In this document: one piece after another, positions 55,675-64,000 of the stretch
Layout of the letters: each line of letters starts with the position of its first letter
How positions within the stretch are numbered: position 1 is the stretch's first letter
Assembly (NCBI RefSeq): GCF_016756535.1
Contig: NZ_AP023247.1
Location: forward strand, 2,542,501-2,606,500
DNA: 64,000 nucleotides
Direction: 5' to 3'
Origin: Mesorhizobium sp. 131-2-1
GTDB lineage: Bacteria; Pseudomonadota; Alphaproteobacteria; Rhizobiales; Rhizobiaceae
Made by a program: the position numbers and the translations under genes
Notes under the pieces: generated by a model
The model's database searches: none
Seen by the model: only the letters and a program-made list of their open reading frames with translations
Told to the model about the DNA's origin: nothing

Positions 55675-56645
55675 ACGGACGGCTCGTCCATGTCGGCAGC
55701 GCGGTGGTGGACTATGTCTACCGCATCGACGCCTTGCCGGCGCCGGGCACGGAAAAGACCGCGTCGAGCTATGCACGGGTTGCCGGGGGCGGCTTCAACA
55801 TGATGGTCGCGGCGCGCCGCACCGGCATGACAGTGGTGTACGGCGGGCAGCTCGGCACCGGTCCTGACGGTGACTTCCTACGCGCCGCCTTCGCTGCCGA
55901 AGGCATCAGGACGCTGACGCCGCCGTCGCCGTTGATGGACAGCGGCAATTGCGTCGCCATGATCAGTGGCGACGCCGAACGGACCTTCGTCTCCTGGCCG
56001 GGCGCCGAGAGCCGGCTCACCCTCGACATGATGGCTCCCGTCAAGGTGACGCCTGGCGACTGGGTGTTCGCGTCAGGCTATACGCTCAGCTATCCCGGCA
56101 GCCGCGATGCGCTCGCCGACTGGATCGAGGCGTTGCCTGCGGAAATTGCTTTCGTCTTCGATCCGACGCCGGTGATAGCCGAGATTCCGCGCCCGGTTCT
56201 GGACAGGGTGCTGGCGCGCACGACCTGGCTGAGCTGCAACACCAACGAGGCGGCAGAGATCGCAGGCGCCGGCGATGCGCAGACGGTGGCGATCCGGCTG
56301 CTCGCCAATCACTGTCCGAAAGCGGAAGGCGTCGTCATCCGCGCCGGCGCGCAAGGCTGCCTGGTGCGGCTGGCCGAAGGCGGCATAAGGGTCATACCCG
56401 GCTTCGAGGTCGACGCGATCGACACCAACGGTGCCGGCGATACCCATATCGGCGCCTTCGTCAGCGCCCTGTCGCGCGGCATGCTGCCTTGCGAAGCGGC
56501 CCGCTATGCCAACGCGGCGGCGGCCCTTTCCGTCACCCGCCACGGCGGCTCGTCGGCGCCGTCCGATGAAGAAATCCAGCAATTCCTTGCCCTTCGCGAT
56601 CAAGCGGCGATCGCACAGGACCGGGAACAAGAGGCCACAACTTAA
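55671..56645 (+). CDS. PfkB family carbohydrate/nucleoside kinase
   Basis: 324 residues from ATG 55671; longer frames are inside the upstream gene. VGSAVVDYVYRIDALPAPG and AGGGFNMMVAARRTGM are the N-terminal PfkB blocks, and DTNGAGDTHIGAFVSAL carries the catalytic Asp. It phosphorylates a sugar or nucleoside. Coupled to an ADP-ribosylglycohydrolase, it could phosphorylate the ribose or ribosyl product released. GNxA-type nucleoside specificity cannot be read. The transporter receptor gene follows after 39 bases. Confidence 0.88.
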   Translation: MNGRLVHVGSAVVDYVYRIDALPAPGTEKTASSYARVAGGGFNMMVAARRTGMTVVYGGQLGTGPDGDFLRAAFAAEGIRTLTPPSPLMDSGNCVAMISGDAERTFVSWPGAESRLTLDMMAPVKVTPGDWVFASGYTLSYPGSRDALADWIEALPAEIAFVFDPTPVIAEIPRPVLDRVLARTTWLSCNTNEAAEIAGAGDAQTVAIRLLANHCPKAEGVVIRAGAQGCLVRLAEGGIRVIPGFEVDAIDTNGAGDTHIGAFVSALSRGMLPCEAARYANAAAALSVTRHGGSSAPSDEEIQQFLALRDQAAIAQDREQEATT

Positions 56646-56684
56646 CAAGCCCGCAAACCGGGCGAACAATGAGAGGAAGAAAAC

Positions 56685-57746
56685 ATGCGCGTGCCCAGAC
56701 TGACCGCTTTTCTGACGGCGACAGCCGTCTTCGCTTCGACATTCACCCTCGCCGCCAATGCCGGCGAAGTGCACGTGCTCAACTGGAAGGGCTACGGCGC
56801 CGACGAGCCGTGGGCGATCGCCGCCTTCGAGAAGGCGACCGGCAACAAGGTGGTCAACGACTTCTTCAACTCCGAACAGGAAATGCTGACGAAGCTCAGG
56901 ACCAATCCCGGCCTCTACGACGTCGTCATGATCAATGCCGCCTTCAACGACCAGGCGATGGCCGGCAAGCTGATCCAGCCGATCGACGTATCGAAGCTTC
57001 CCAACTACGCCGACATCAGCAAGGACAAAGCCGGCTCACCGATGCTCAACCATGACGGCAAGGTTTATGGCGTGCCGTGGGTCTGGGGCCTGACCGCACT
57101 GGCCATCAACGAGAAGTCGTTCGACAAGCCGCCGACGAGCATCGCCGAGATGTGGGACCCGGCGCACAAGGGCCGCGTCATCATCCGCGACGACGCCGTC
57201 GAGGCGGTGCAGTTCGGCGCCATTGCCAGCGGCCAGAACATCAACGACATCAAGGATATGGAAGCGGTCAAGACGAAGCTCACCTCGCTGATGCCGCAGA
57301 TCAAGACCTTCTGGAGCTCGGAGAACGACTGGAACCAGATGGTCGCCTCCAACCAGATCGACATCGGCACCTACTGGAGCGGTTCGGCCGACCGCGCCAA
57401 GACGCATTTCAAGCTGCCGGTCTCACTGGTCATCCCGCAGGAAGGCGCTGTCGCCTGGCTCGATGCCTTCTCGATCCCGGCCGGCTCCAAGAATGTCGAG
57501 GGCGCCGAAGCCTTCATCAACTACATGATCGATCCAAAATTCTACGTCGAATGGGTCACCAAGGTCGGCGCGCCGGTTTCGGCCAACACCAAGGCGGTCG
57601 AGGCGCTGCCCGAGGATGCCTTCAACCGCAAGGTCATGGGCGATCCCGAGGTCGCCAAGCGCATCCAGTTCCAGGCGCCGGTCACCGACGAGCAGCGCGA
57701 GAAATACCTGGCGCTCTGGCAGGAGCTGAAGGTCGACGTGAAGTAG
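56685..57746 (+). CDS. Pot-type ABC transporter substrate-binding protein
   Basis: 353 residues with a signal peptide (MRVPRLTAFLTATAVFASTF, cleavage after AANA). The mature protein EVHVLNWKGYGADEPWAIAA is PotD-like, with VPWVWGLTALAINEKSF and SNQIDIGTYWSGSADRA. The second Pot-type receptor of the window and not closely like the one at 21133. The operon partners suggest that it binds a ribosylated compound or nucleoside-like solute rather than putrescine. A GAGAGGAAG ribosome site precedes the ATG. Confidence 0.91.
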   Translation: MRVPRLTAFLTATAVFASTFTLAANAGEVHVLNWKGYGADEPWAIAAFEKATGNKVVNDFFNSEQEMLTKLRTNPGLYDVVMINAAFNDQAMAGKLIQPIDVSKLPNYADISKDKAGSPMLNHDGKVYGVPWVWGLTALAINEKSFDKPPTSIAEMWDPAHKGRVIIRDDAVEAVQFGAIASGQNINDIKDMEAVKTKLTSLMPQIKTFWSSENDWNQMVASNQIDIGTYWSGSADRAKTHFKLPVSLVIPQEGAVAWLDAFSIPAGSKNVEGAEAFINYMIDPKFYVEWVTKVGAPVSANTKAVEALPEDAFNRKVMGDPEVAKRIQFQAPVTDEQREKYLALWQELKVDVK

Positions 57747-57774
57747 TCGGCGTCTTTCGGGGAGGAGAGGCAAA

Positions 57775-58644
57775 ATGGCCAACCAGCTTGCGATCGGTTC
57801 GCGCCGCGGACTGAAGCCGGCCCTGCCGCTTCTCCTTCCCGCCTATCTGTGGCTGACGGTGGCGATCTTCCTGCCGCTGTCGGCCATGGTCTTCTTCTCC
57901 TTCATGACCGACCTGCCGCTGGCCGGGAAGGAATGGGCGTTCACGCTCGACAACTACGCGGCCTTCTTCTCGCAGAGCCTTTATCTGACGCTTCTGCTCG
58001 CGTCGCTGCGGCTCGGCCTCGAGGTGACGCTGTGGTGCGTCGTCATCGGCTATCCGGCGGCCTATGTGCTGGCCAAGGTGCTGAAGGGGCGCAGCCGCGA
58101 GGCGATCTTCCTGCTGGTCATCCTGCCGTTCTGGTCGAACGGGCTGGTACGCATCTTCTCCTGGGCGATGGTGCTGCGCGAGGGCGGCATCCTCGACACG
58201 GCGCTCAACGCCGTGCTGCCGTTCAAGATCAATATCGACCTTATGTATTCCTATCCGGCCGTCATCATCGGCCTGGTGCACTCCTACGTGCCCTACATGG
58301 TGCTGACCTGCTACCTGACGCTGCAGGCGATCGACGATTCGCTGATCGAGGCGGGCCGATCGCTCGGAGCCTCGCGGCTGCAGGTGCTGAGGCGCGTGAT
58401 CATCCCGCTGTCAATGCCCGGACTGGTGGCAGGTGCGGCGCTGATCTTCGTGCCGGTCGTCGGCTCCTTCATGGAGCCGCGCATCCTCGGCGGCCGCACC
58501 GGCACCTTCTACGGCACGGTGATCGAGGATCAGTTCGTCGCCGTCTTCAACTGGCCGCTGGGCGCGGCGTTGTCCTTCATCCTGCTTGCCGTGGTGCTGG
58601 TGATCCTGGCGGCGGTATCGCCGGTGTTGAGGAGGGCCGCCTGA
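57775..58644 (+). CDS. Pot-type ABC transporter permease (PotB-like)
   Basis: 289 residues, six membrane segments, the first at about 16-40. EAA loop QAIDDSLIEAGRSLGASRLQ (about residues 183-202). GGGGAGGAGAGG precedes the start. It pairs with the next gene product, whose start overlaps its stop (TGATG), to form the importer channel. Confidence 0.91.
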   Translation: MANQLAIGSRRGLKPALPLLLPAYLWLTVAIFLPLSAMVFFSFMTDLPLAGKEWAFTLDNYAAFFSQSLYLTLLLASLRLGLEVTLWCVVIGYPAAYVLAKVLKGRSREAIFLLVILPFWSNGLVRIFSWAMVLREGGILDTALNAVLPFKINIDLMYSYPAVIIGLVHSYVPYMVLTCYLTLQAIDDSLIEAGRSLGASRLQVLRRVIIPLSMPGLVAGAALIFVPVVGSFMEPRILGGRTGTFYGTVIEDQFVAVFNWPLGAALSFILLAVVLVILAAVSPVLRRAA

Positions 58645-59432
58645 TGGCGACGACACGCATTCTCGAATGGCTCGGCCGGTTCTACATCGTCCTGCTGCTC
58701 GCCTTCCTCTATCTGCCGATCATCATCATGGCGCTGATGTCGTTCAACGTCTCGCCCTTTTACCAATTGCCGCTCGAGTGGACGACGGACTGGTACGCCT
58801 CGCTCTGGCAGAACGACCAGCTGATTTCGGCGACGTGGAACAGCATCGAGATCGCGGTCATCACCACTATCATCTCGACCGTACTCGGCTCGGCCGCCTC
58901 GCTGGCGCTCTACCGCTATGAATTCCCAGGCAAGAAAGTCCTGCAGGCGCTGCTCTTCCCGCCGATCGCCATTCCGTGGCTGATCACCGGCACGGCGATG
59001 CTGATCTTCTTCTTCGGCATCGGCATCGGTCGCGGGCTCGTCGCCATCCTGCTCGGTCACGTTGCGCTGGCGCTGCCCTATGTGATCGTCGTCGTCTCGG
59101 CCCGGTTGCAGACCTTTGCGCAGGAGCTGGAGGAAGCGGCGCGCTCGCTCGGCGCCAACCAGTGGCAGGTGACGAACCGCGTCACGCTGCCCTGGATCAT
59201 GCCCGGCGTGATCGCCGGCGGACTGTTCGCCTTCGCCGTGTCGTTCGACCAGTTCGTGGTCTCCTATTTCCTATCGACGCCTGGCCAGACGACGCTGCCG
59301 GTCGAAATCTATGCGGCGATCCGCAAGGGCTTCACGCCCGAGATCAACGCGGTGTCGACGATCATCATCGTGGTGTCGATGGCGCTGATGCTGCTCACGG
59401 CGCGCTTCTTCAAATTCGGCGGAGAGAAATAA
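58644..59432 (+). CDS. Pot-type ABC transporter permease (PotC-like)
   Basis: 262 residues from ATG 58644. Six membrane segments, with FYIVLLLAFLYLPIIIMALM the first and the EAA loop QELEEAARSLGANQWQVTNR (about 154-173). It completes the channel with the PotB-like protein. The stop shares one base with the ATPase start (TAATG). Confidence 0.91.
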   Translation: MATTRILEWLGRFYIVLLLAFLYLPIIIMALMSFNVSPFYQLPLEWTTDWYASLWQNDQLISATWNSIEIAVITTIISTVLGSAASLALYRYEFPGKKVLQALLFPPIAIPWLITGTAMLIFFFGIGIGRGLVAILLGHVALALPYVIVVVSARLQTFAQELEEAARSLGANQWQVTNRVTLPWIMPGVIAGGLFAFAVSFDQFVVSYFLSTPGQTTLPVEIYAAIRKGFTPEINAVSTIIIVVSMALMLLTARFFKFGGEK

Positions 59433-60499
59433 TGGCAGGCGTCCAGGTAGCGAACGTCTCCCGCAGTTTTGGCGCGCACCGGGCGCTGGACGATGTCTCG
59501 ATCGATTTTGCCGATGGCGGTTTCTATGCGCTGCTCGGGCCGTCGGGCAGCGGCAAGACCACGCTGTTGCGGCAGATCGCGGGTTTCGATTTTCCGGACA
59601 CCGGCCGCATCGCCATCGGCGGCGAGAGCGTCGAGCGCGTGCCGGTCGAGAAGCGCCGCATCGGCATGGTGTTCCAGAACTATGCGCTTTTTCCGAATAT
59701 GAGCGTCGCCGACAATGTCGCCTTCGGCCTTTCGGTGCGCGGCGAGGCCAAGGCGAAAATCGCGACTGAGGTTCAGCGGGCGCTCGACCTCGTGCAGCTC
59801 GGCAAGCTCGGTGGCCGCCGGCCGCATCAGCTCTCCGGCGGCCAGCGGCAGCGCGTGGCGCTGGCGCGCGCCATCGTCACCAAGCCGCGCGTGCTCTTGC
59901 TCGATGAGCCGCTCGGCGCGCTCGACAAGGCGCTGCGCGTCGACATGCAGATCGAATTGAAGCGCATCCAGCGCGAAATCGGCATCACCACCATCTTCGT
60001 CACCCACGACCAGGAAGAGGCGCTGACGATGAGCGACCGCATCGGCATCCTGCGCGACGGCAGGCTGGTGCAGGAAGGCCCGCCTGAGGAGATCTACGAC
60101 CGGCCGCAAAGCGAGTTCGCCGCGACATTCCTCGGGGATGCCAACATCTTTCGCGGCGACGCCACCGGCAACGGGATCCGGTTGCCCGACGGCACGACGA
60201 TCAATGCCTCGTCAGGCCCCTCGTTGGCGGTCGGCGCCAAGGCAAGCTGCGCGGTGCGGCCGGAGCGCATCCAGATCTCTACCGGTTCCGGGAGGTCTGA
60301 GGCAGGCAATGCCAATACGCTCAAGGGACAGGTGTCCAAGCGCATCTTCGCCGGCAACAACAGCACCTATTTCGTCGAGCGGGACGGTCAGACGCTGAAG
60401 GTGATCGTGCAAAACACCGGTGCCGAAAGGCCGGCTGAAGGTCAGCCGGTGGTGCTCAGCTGGTCGCCGGACAGTACTGTGCTGATCGCGGCGGGCTAA
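59432..60499 (+). CDS. Pot-type ABC transporter ATP-binding protein
   Basis: 355 residues. Walker A GPSGSGKTT, Q-loop FQNYALFPNMSV, signature LSGGQ, Walker B LLLDEPLGALD and H-loop THDQEE, followed by a TOBE-type C-terminal domain (about 240-350). It energises the importer and is the last gene of the GntR-ARH-kinase-transporter operon. The 74 bases to the convergent lyase gene hold no clear terminator. Confidence 0.93.
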   Translation: MAGVQVANVSRSFGAHRALDDVSIDFADGGFYALLGPSGSGKTTLLRQIAGFDFPDTGRIAIGGESVERVPVEKRRIGMVFQNYALFPNMSVADNVAFGLSVRGEAKAKIATEVQRALDLVQLGKLGGRRPHQLSGGQRQRVALARAIVTKPRVLLLDEPLGALDKALRVDMQIELKRIQREIGITTIFVTHDQEEALTMSDRIGILRDGRLVQEGPPEEIYDRPQSEFAATFLGDANIFRGDATGNGIRLPDGTTINASSGPSLAVGAKASCAVRPERIQISTGSGRSEAGNANTLKGQVSKRIFAGNNSTYFVERDGQTLKVIVQNTGAERPAEGQPVVLSWSPDSTVLIAAG

Positions 60500-60573
60500 T
60501 CGACGCCGTCGGGCGGTCATCTGAAGCGTGTCGCGCTGACGCCGATTCAAGCAACGCGGCTAACTCCTTGTTT

Positions 60574-62055
60574 TCAGGCCTGCCATGAGCCGTCGGCGAG
60601 CGCGGCGTGGAGCGCGTTGGCGTTGGCCCCGAGCGGCCTGTCTTCCTTGAGCGCCGGCACGTGCGTGCGGACAGCCGCATGGATGACACCCGTTGCCGGC
60701 GCCAGCGCGATCCCTTCACGCAGGTCAACGGCCTGGGCCGCCGCCATCAGCTCCAGGGCGATGAGGCGTCGCCACAGCACGATCATGTCTGCGCTTTTCG
60801 AAACCGCCAGAAGCGTTTGCGTTGCGTGATCCTCAACGCCTTCGGAGACCGGAATATAGTCGAGCATCACGGGATTGGCTTTGTGGCGGATGGCGGCCAG
60901 GATCGCCGCAACAGTCTTCTGCAGAGGCACGAAGCCGGCGGAGGCGCCGCCGACCGGCGACAGGTATTTGGGCAGGCCGTTGCGGCCCGAGCCGGTGAGC
61001 TGGATGAAGCGAGCGGCAGAGGCAGCCGCGCATTGAGCGATTGCCAGGCCAAGCGTCTCGAAGGCCAGCGCCAGCGATGCGGTGTGAAAATTGCCGGTCG
61101 ACATCACCAACGCATCATCAACGAGCACCAGCGGGTTGTCCGCGGCGGCGTTGAGCTCGATCTCGACCGCCAGCCTGGCATGATCGATCGCCTGGATCAG
61201 CGCTCCGTGGATGGAGGGCATGCAGCGGATCGACAGCGGATCCTGTAAGGTCGTCGGCGTCGTTTCCCGGTCGCGCGCGAGCAGGTCGCGCAGCGTCCTT
61301 GCCGCCAGCAGCTGGCAGGCCGCAGGCCGCGCGACCTGCAGGCGCGGATCGAGGATGGTGCGGTTGGCCCCAAGCGCTTCCATGGTCAGTGCGCCGGCCT
61401 GTTGCTGTTGTTCCATCGCCGACAGCGCGTCGACAAGCGCCAATGCGCCGGTGCCGGTGGAGACCGCCGAAGCATTGATCAGCGACAAGCCGTCCTTCGG
61501 CGCCAGGCTGACCGGAGGGAGGCGCGCCATCATCAGCGCCTTGGCCGACGGCATGCGCCGGCTCTGGTAATCGGCGTCGCCTTCGCCGATCAGCGTGTGG
61601 GCGATCGCCGTCATCATCACCAGGTCGCCGGCGCCGATCGAGCCGAGCGCCGGCATCACCGGATGCACGCCCGCGTTGAGCGCTTCGACCAGCGCCGTGA
61701 ACACATGCGGAGACAGGCCGGAGCCGCCCGCTGAAAGCATGGCGATGCGGGCAAACATCACCGCCCGCACGAGCTGGATGGGCAATGCGTCACCCACCGC
61801 GGCGCCGCGCCCGTCGAGAAGCTGGCGCTGGAAGGCGCCGGCGTCGCCCTCGACGGCGGTGCCGAGGTTGGCGCCGAGCCCGGTGTTCAGCCCGTAGATC
61901 TGCTGGCCGGCGGCGGCAGCTTCATCGAGGACTTTGCGCGCCTTGGCCAGGTGTTCCATGACGGTGGGCGTGACCTCGACCTTGGCCGCATTGCGCGCGG
62001 CGGCCGCCACATCCTCGATGCTGACGCCGGCGCCGGTGAGGACGAGCGGGCTCAT
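60574..62055 (-). CDS. Histidine/aromatic ammonia-lyase homologue lacking the MIO serine
   Basis: 493 residues, full length for the HAL/PAL/TAL family and alignable throughout. The Ala-Ser-Gly triad that cyclises to the MIO cofactor is altered: the canonical GSVGASGDL reads GSIGAGDL (residues 138-145), a one-residue deletion removing Ser. The residue at the HAL His83 position is Arg83 and that at Tyr280 is Leu277, while Tyr54, Asn197, Gln274, Arg280, Phe326 and Glu411 (HAL Tyr53, Asn195, Gln277, Arg283, Phe329, Glu414) are kept. It is therefore unlikely to deaminate histidine by the MIO route. It overlaps an ornithine-cyclodeaminase-family gene (ATGA). A MIO-independent lyase is my preferred idea; an inactive paralogue is possible. 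Confidence 0.88.
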   Translation of the reverse strand: MSPLVLTGAGVSIEDVAAAARNAAKVEVTPTVMEHLAKARKVLDEAAAAGQQIYGLNTGLGANLGTAVEGDAGAFQRQLLDGRGAAVGDALPIQLVRAVMFARIAMLSAGGSGLSPHVFTALVEALNAGVHPVMPALGSIGAGDLVMMTAIAHTLIGEGDADYQSRRMPSAKALMMARLPPVSLAPKDGLSLINASAVSTGTGALALVDALSAMEQQQQAGALTMEALGANRTILDPRLQVARPAACQLLAARTLRDLLARDRETTPTTLQDPLSIRCMPSIHGALIQAIDHARLAVEIELNAAADNPLVLVDDALVMSTGNFHTASLALAFETLGLAIAQCAAASAARFIQLTGSGRNGLPKYLSPVGGASAGFVPLQKTVAAILAAIRHKANPVMLDYIPVSEGVEDHATQTLLAVSKSADMIVLWRRLIALELMAAAQAVDLREGIALAPATGVIHAAVRTHVPALKEDRPLGANANALHAALADGSWQA

Positions 62056-63053
62056 GCGAAGCGCAGCCTCTGGCCGATGCCTTGCGCGCCGGCCTTGGCC
62101 AGCATCGCCTTGCCGAGCGCGATGTCGGAGAGCGACAGGCCGCGATGCCAGAACAGGATCGTCTCGCCGTCACCCTGGCGGCCGGGCTTCAGGCCGGCGG
62201 CGATCTGGCCGAGCTCGGCATGCAGCGTCGCCTCGCTCAGCCGCCCGGTTTCGACATGGGCGCGCAGCGAGCCGAACTTGCCGCCTTTGCACTGGCCCCA
62301 GTCGTCGACGACGATCTTCCCCATGATGTCGGTCAGGGACAGCTCCACCGCGCTCATCGTGCCGTAGGGCACGACCAGCGCGCCCGGCTTGATCCATTCG
62401 GTCTTGAGCAAGGGTTGCGGCTCGTTGAGGCGGGAGGCCTCGACGACGATGTCGGCACCCGCGACGCAGCTCTTCCAGTCGGCAACCGCCGTGACTTTCT
62501 TGCCGAGGTCGGCCGACAGTTTCGCGGCGAAGCTGTTGCGGCTTTCAGGCCGGCGCGAATGGACGCGGATCTCGTCGAAGTCGAAGAGATGATCGAGCAG
62601 GCGCACATTCCAGTAGGCGGTGCCGCGCGCACCGATATGGCCGAGCACCTTCGATGTTTTCTTCGCAAGGTGCTTTGCGCCGATGGCGGTGACGGCGCCG
62701 GTGCGCATGCCGGTGATGACGGTGGCGTCGAGGATGGCGCGTGGCGTGCCGGTGCGCGGATCGAACAGATTGAGGATGCCGAACTCGGACGGCAGCCCGT
62801 GCAGGTAGTTGTCGACATAGTCGCCGACGATCTTGACGCCGGCCGCGTCGAGCGGCGCAACGTAGCCGCGCAAAACATTGAAATGGCCGTGGAAAGACGG
62901 GTCCGGCTCGAGATGGACGCGCGGCTCGATCACCGTCTGGCCATGGCCCTGGGCAACGAGGCCGGCCTCGACCGCGCCGATTATCTCGGCATCGGTCATC
63001 GCCAGCGCCTCGATGTCGAGGGCGTTGAGATAGTCGATATAGATGGGCTTCAT
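62052..63053 (-). CDS. Ornithine cyclodeaminase/mu-crystallin family protein
   Basis: 333 residues from ATG 63053, with AGAGGGA 8 bases upstream; a TTG six codons earlier is less likely. The family fold shows RTGAVTAIGAKHLAKK, the Rossmann motif LGHIGARGTAYWN and the active-site Asp in VVDDWGQCKGG. Members include ornithine cyclodeaminase, alanine dehydrogenase and ketimine reductases, all NAD(P)-dependent and acting on amino or imino acids. Its coupling to the MIO-less lyase suggests consecutive steps on one amino-acid-derived substrate. The glycine-rich loop is GARGTA rather than the commoner GTGxQA pattern. The 113 bases to the divergent MFS gene may hold both promoters. Confidence 0.88.
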   Translation of the reverse strand: MKPIYIDYLNALDIEALAMTDAEIIGAVEAGLVAQGHGQTVIEPRVHLEPDPSFHGHFNVLRGYVAPLDAAGVKIVGDYVDNYLHGLPSEFGILNLFDPRTGTPRAILDATVITGMRTGAVTAIGAKHLAKKTSKVLGHIGARGTAYWNVRLLDHLFDFDEIRVHSRRPESRNSFAAKLSADLGKKVTAVADWKSCVAGADIVVEASRLNEPQPLLKTEWIKPGALVVPYGTMSAVELSLTDIMGKIVVDDWGQCKGGKFGSLRAHVETGRLSEATLHAELGQIAAGLKPGRQGDGETILFWHRGLSLSDIALGKAMLAKAGAQGIGQRLRFA

Positions 63054-63166
63054 CCCACTTTTCCCTCTCAAGCCCTACTCTCCCATAGCAGGCGGCGAGC
63101 CACCACGAAAGTTTGTTGGATAAACTCTGGACGGGACTGGCTCTATGCTGTTCAAACCGTTCCGTC

Positions 63167-64000
63167 ATGACCAGCATCCCCGACAATCAAGCCTTGTCCC
63201 AGCCGCCGACGGCGATGCCGGCGCGTCAGGCACGACGGGTGGCGCTGATCGTCGCTGTCGCCTTCTTCATGCAGCTTCTGGATTCGACGATCATCTCGAC
63301 CTCGCTGCCGCAGATGGGCCAATCCTTCGGCGTGCCGGCCGTGGCGATGAGCATCGGCATCACGGCCTATATGTTGACGATGGCGGTGTTCGTGCCGCTG
63401 TCCGGCTGGCTCGCCGACCGTTTCGGCGCGCGCAACGTCTTCCTTGCGGCCATCGCCCTGTTTACGCTGGCCTCGATCGCCTGCGGCTTCTCGCTGAGCC
63501 TTTCGCAGTTCGTCGCGGCCCGCGTGGTGCAGGGCCTGGGCAGCGCGCTGATGACGCCGGTCGGCCGCATCCTGGTGCTGCGCAACGCCTCGAAGTCGGA
63601 GCTGATCGCCGCCACCGCGCTGATCACCTGGCCGGCGCTGTTCGCGCCGGTGGTGGGCCCGGTGCTTGGCGGCTTCATCACCACCTATCTCTCCTGGCAC
63701 TGGAACTTCTTCATCAACATCCCGCTCGGCCTGGCCGGCCTGCTGCTGGTCGCCCGCTTCGTTCCGGGCGAGCGTGAAGCCGAGACCAGGCCGCTCGACT
63801 GGCCGGGATTCGTGCTCACCTCGTTCGCGCTCGCCGCGGTGCTTTATGGGCTGGAGCGCATCGCCCATCCCGAGGACGGCGCCTTGCCGAGCCTGGCGCT
63901 GATCGCCGCCGGCGTGCTGATCGGCTGGCTGGCGGTGCGGCACCTGTTGCGCACCCCGCACCCTCTGCTCGACCTCACCGCATTCAGGGTCCTGACCTTC
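63167..64000 (+). CDS. MFS transporter, DHA2 (multidrug) family (3' partial)
   Basis: The first 278 codons are in the window and the frame is open to the end. The start is ATG 63167. Membrane segments begin at about residue 25; the DHA2 motif QLLDSTIISTSLPQMGQSFG, motif A GWLADRFGARNVF and motif C-like ALFAPVVGPVLGGFI are visible. DHA2 proteins have 14 segments and export drugs or other hydrophobic compounds in exchange for protons; the rest lies beyond the window. It is divergent from the cyclodeaminase-family gene, but no functional link is evident. Confidence 0.9.
   Translation, partial: MTSIPDNQALSQPPTAMPARQARRVALIVAVAFFMQLLDSTIISTSLPQMGQSFGVPAVAMSIGITAYMLTMAVFVPLSGWLADRFGARNVFLAAIALFTLASIACGFSLSLSQFVAARVVQGLGSALMTPVGRILVLRNASKSELIAATALITWPALFAPVVGPVLGGFITTYLSWHWNFFINIPLGLAGLLLVARFVPGEREAETRPLDWPGFVLTSFALAAVLYGLERIAHPEDGALPSLALIAAGVLIGWLAVRHLLRTPHPLLDLTAFRVLTF

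Noticed and set aside
60574..62055. Naming the lyase hutH and placing it in histidine degradation
   Set aside because: The cofactor-forming Ser is absent, His83 and Tyr280 positions are changed, and no other hut gene is nearby.

Overview
The window is a continuous, gene-dense stretch of high-GC chromosome or megaplasmid from a member of the Alphaproteobacteria. I infer the Rhizobiales, most likely Mesorhizobium or a close relative. The evidence is the rhizobial pca gene order with PcaQ and PcaR, a PcaQ-controlled Liv-type transporter, an EcfG-type stress promoter, and many solute-binding-protein ABC systems each packed with catabolic enzymes and its own regulator. I see no rRNA, tRNA, CRISPR array, insertion sequence or phage gene. 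Most genes overlap or lie a few bases apart, and no gene-free stretch exceeds about 300 bases.

Layout. 1-3560 (+): the end of an amino-acid operon (D-serine/D-threonine lyase-like enzyme cut by the window edge, RidA, zinc deacylase, uncharacterised barrel-like protein). 3570-11413: a proline-iminopeptidase-like hydrolase and a LuxR-solo regulator (-), divergent from a five-gene oligopeptide ABC transporter (+). The LuxR protein carries the Met/Trp substitutions typical of plant-responsive LuxR solos, so this resembles the PipR/XccR/OryR type of locus. 11564-17593 (+): glycosyltransferase, glycogen-debranching-type glucosidase, OtsA and OtsB, with an EcfG-like promoter before otsA. 17755-18315: an FMN reductase.

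18332-28024: an eight-gene minus-strand operon (DUF1185 protein, hydrolase-flavin reductase fusion, luciferase-like monooxygenase, aldehyde dehydrogenase, Pot-type ABC transporter) divergent from a GntR regulator. It looks like an orphan, Rut-like oxidative catabolic pathway. 28041-36920: a sugar-uptake and catabolism cluster (2-hydroxyacid dehydrogenase, LacI, Rbs/Frc-type transporter, two sugar epimerase/isomerases, RpiR regulator, PfkB kinase).

36959-53762: aromatic catabolism. pcaDCHGB-pobA (+) and pcaIJF (-) convert 4-hydroxybenzoate and protocatechuate towards succinyl-CoA and acetyl-CoA. PcaQ and PcaR are the local regulators. A Liv-type transporter joined to an aromatic alcohol dehydrogenase and an aldehyde dehydrogenase reads from a second PcaQ box; its promoter and leader are a near-copy, in inverted orientation, of the pcaD promoter. 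53910-60499 (+): a GntR/HutC regulator, an ADP-ribosylglycohydrolase, a PfkB kinase and a Pot-type transporter, suggesting uptake and breakdown of a ribosylated compound. 60574-63053 (-): an ornithine-cyclodeaminase-family protein coupled to a histidine-ammonia-lyase homologue that lacks the serine needed for the MIO cofactor. 63167-64000: the start of a DHA2-type MFS exporter cut by the window end.

The points I consider most worth following are the MIO-less lyase pair, the LuxR-solo/peptidase/peptide-transporter locus, the inverted duplicate PcaQ promoters, the DUF1185/fusion monooxygenase operon and the ADP-ribosylglycohydrolase-kinase-transporter operon. All functions are read from sequence and family knowledge; no database search was run.
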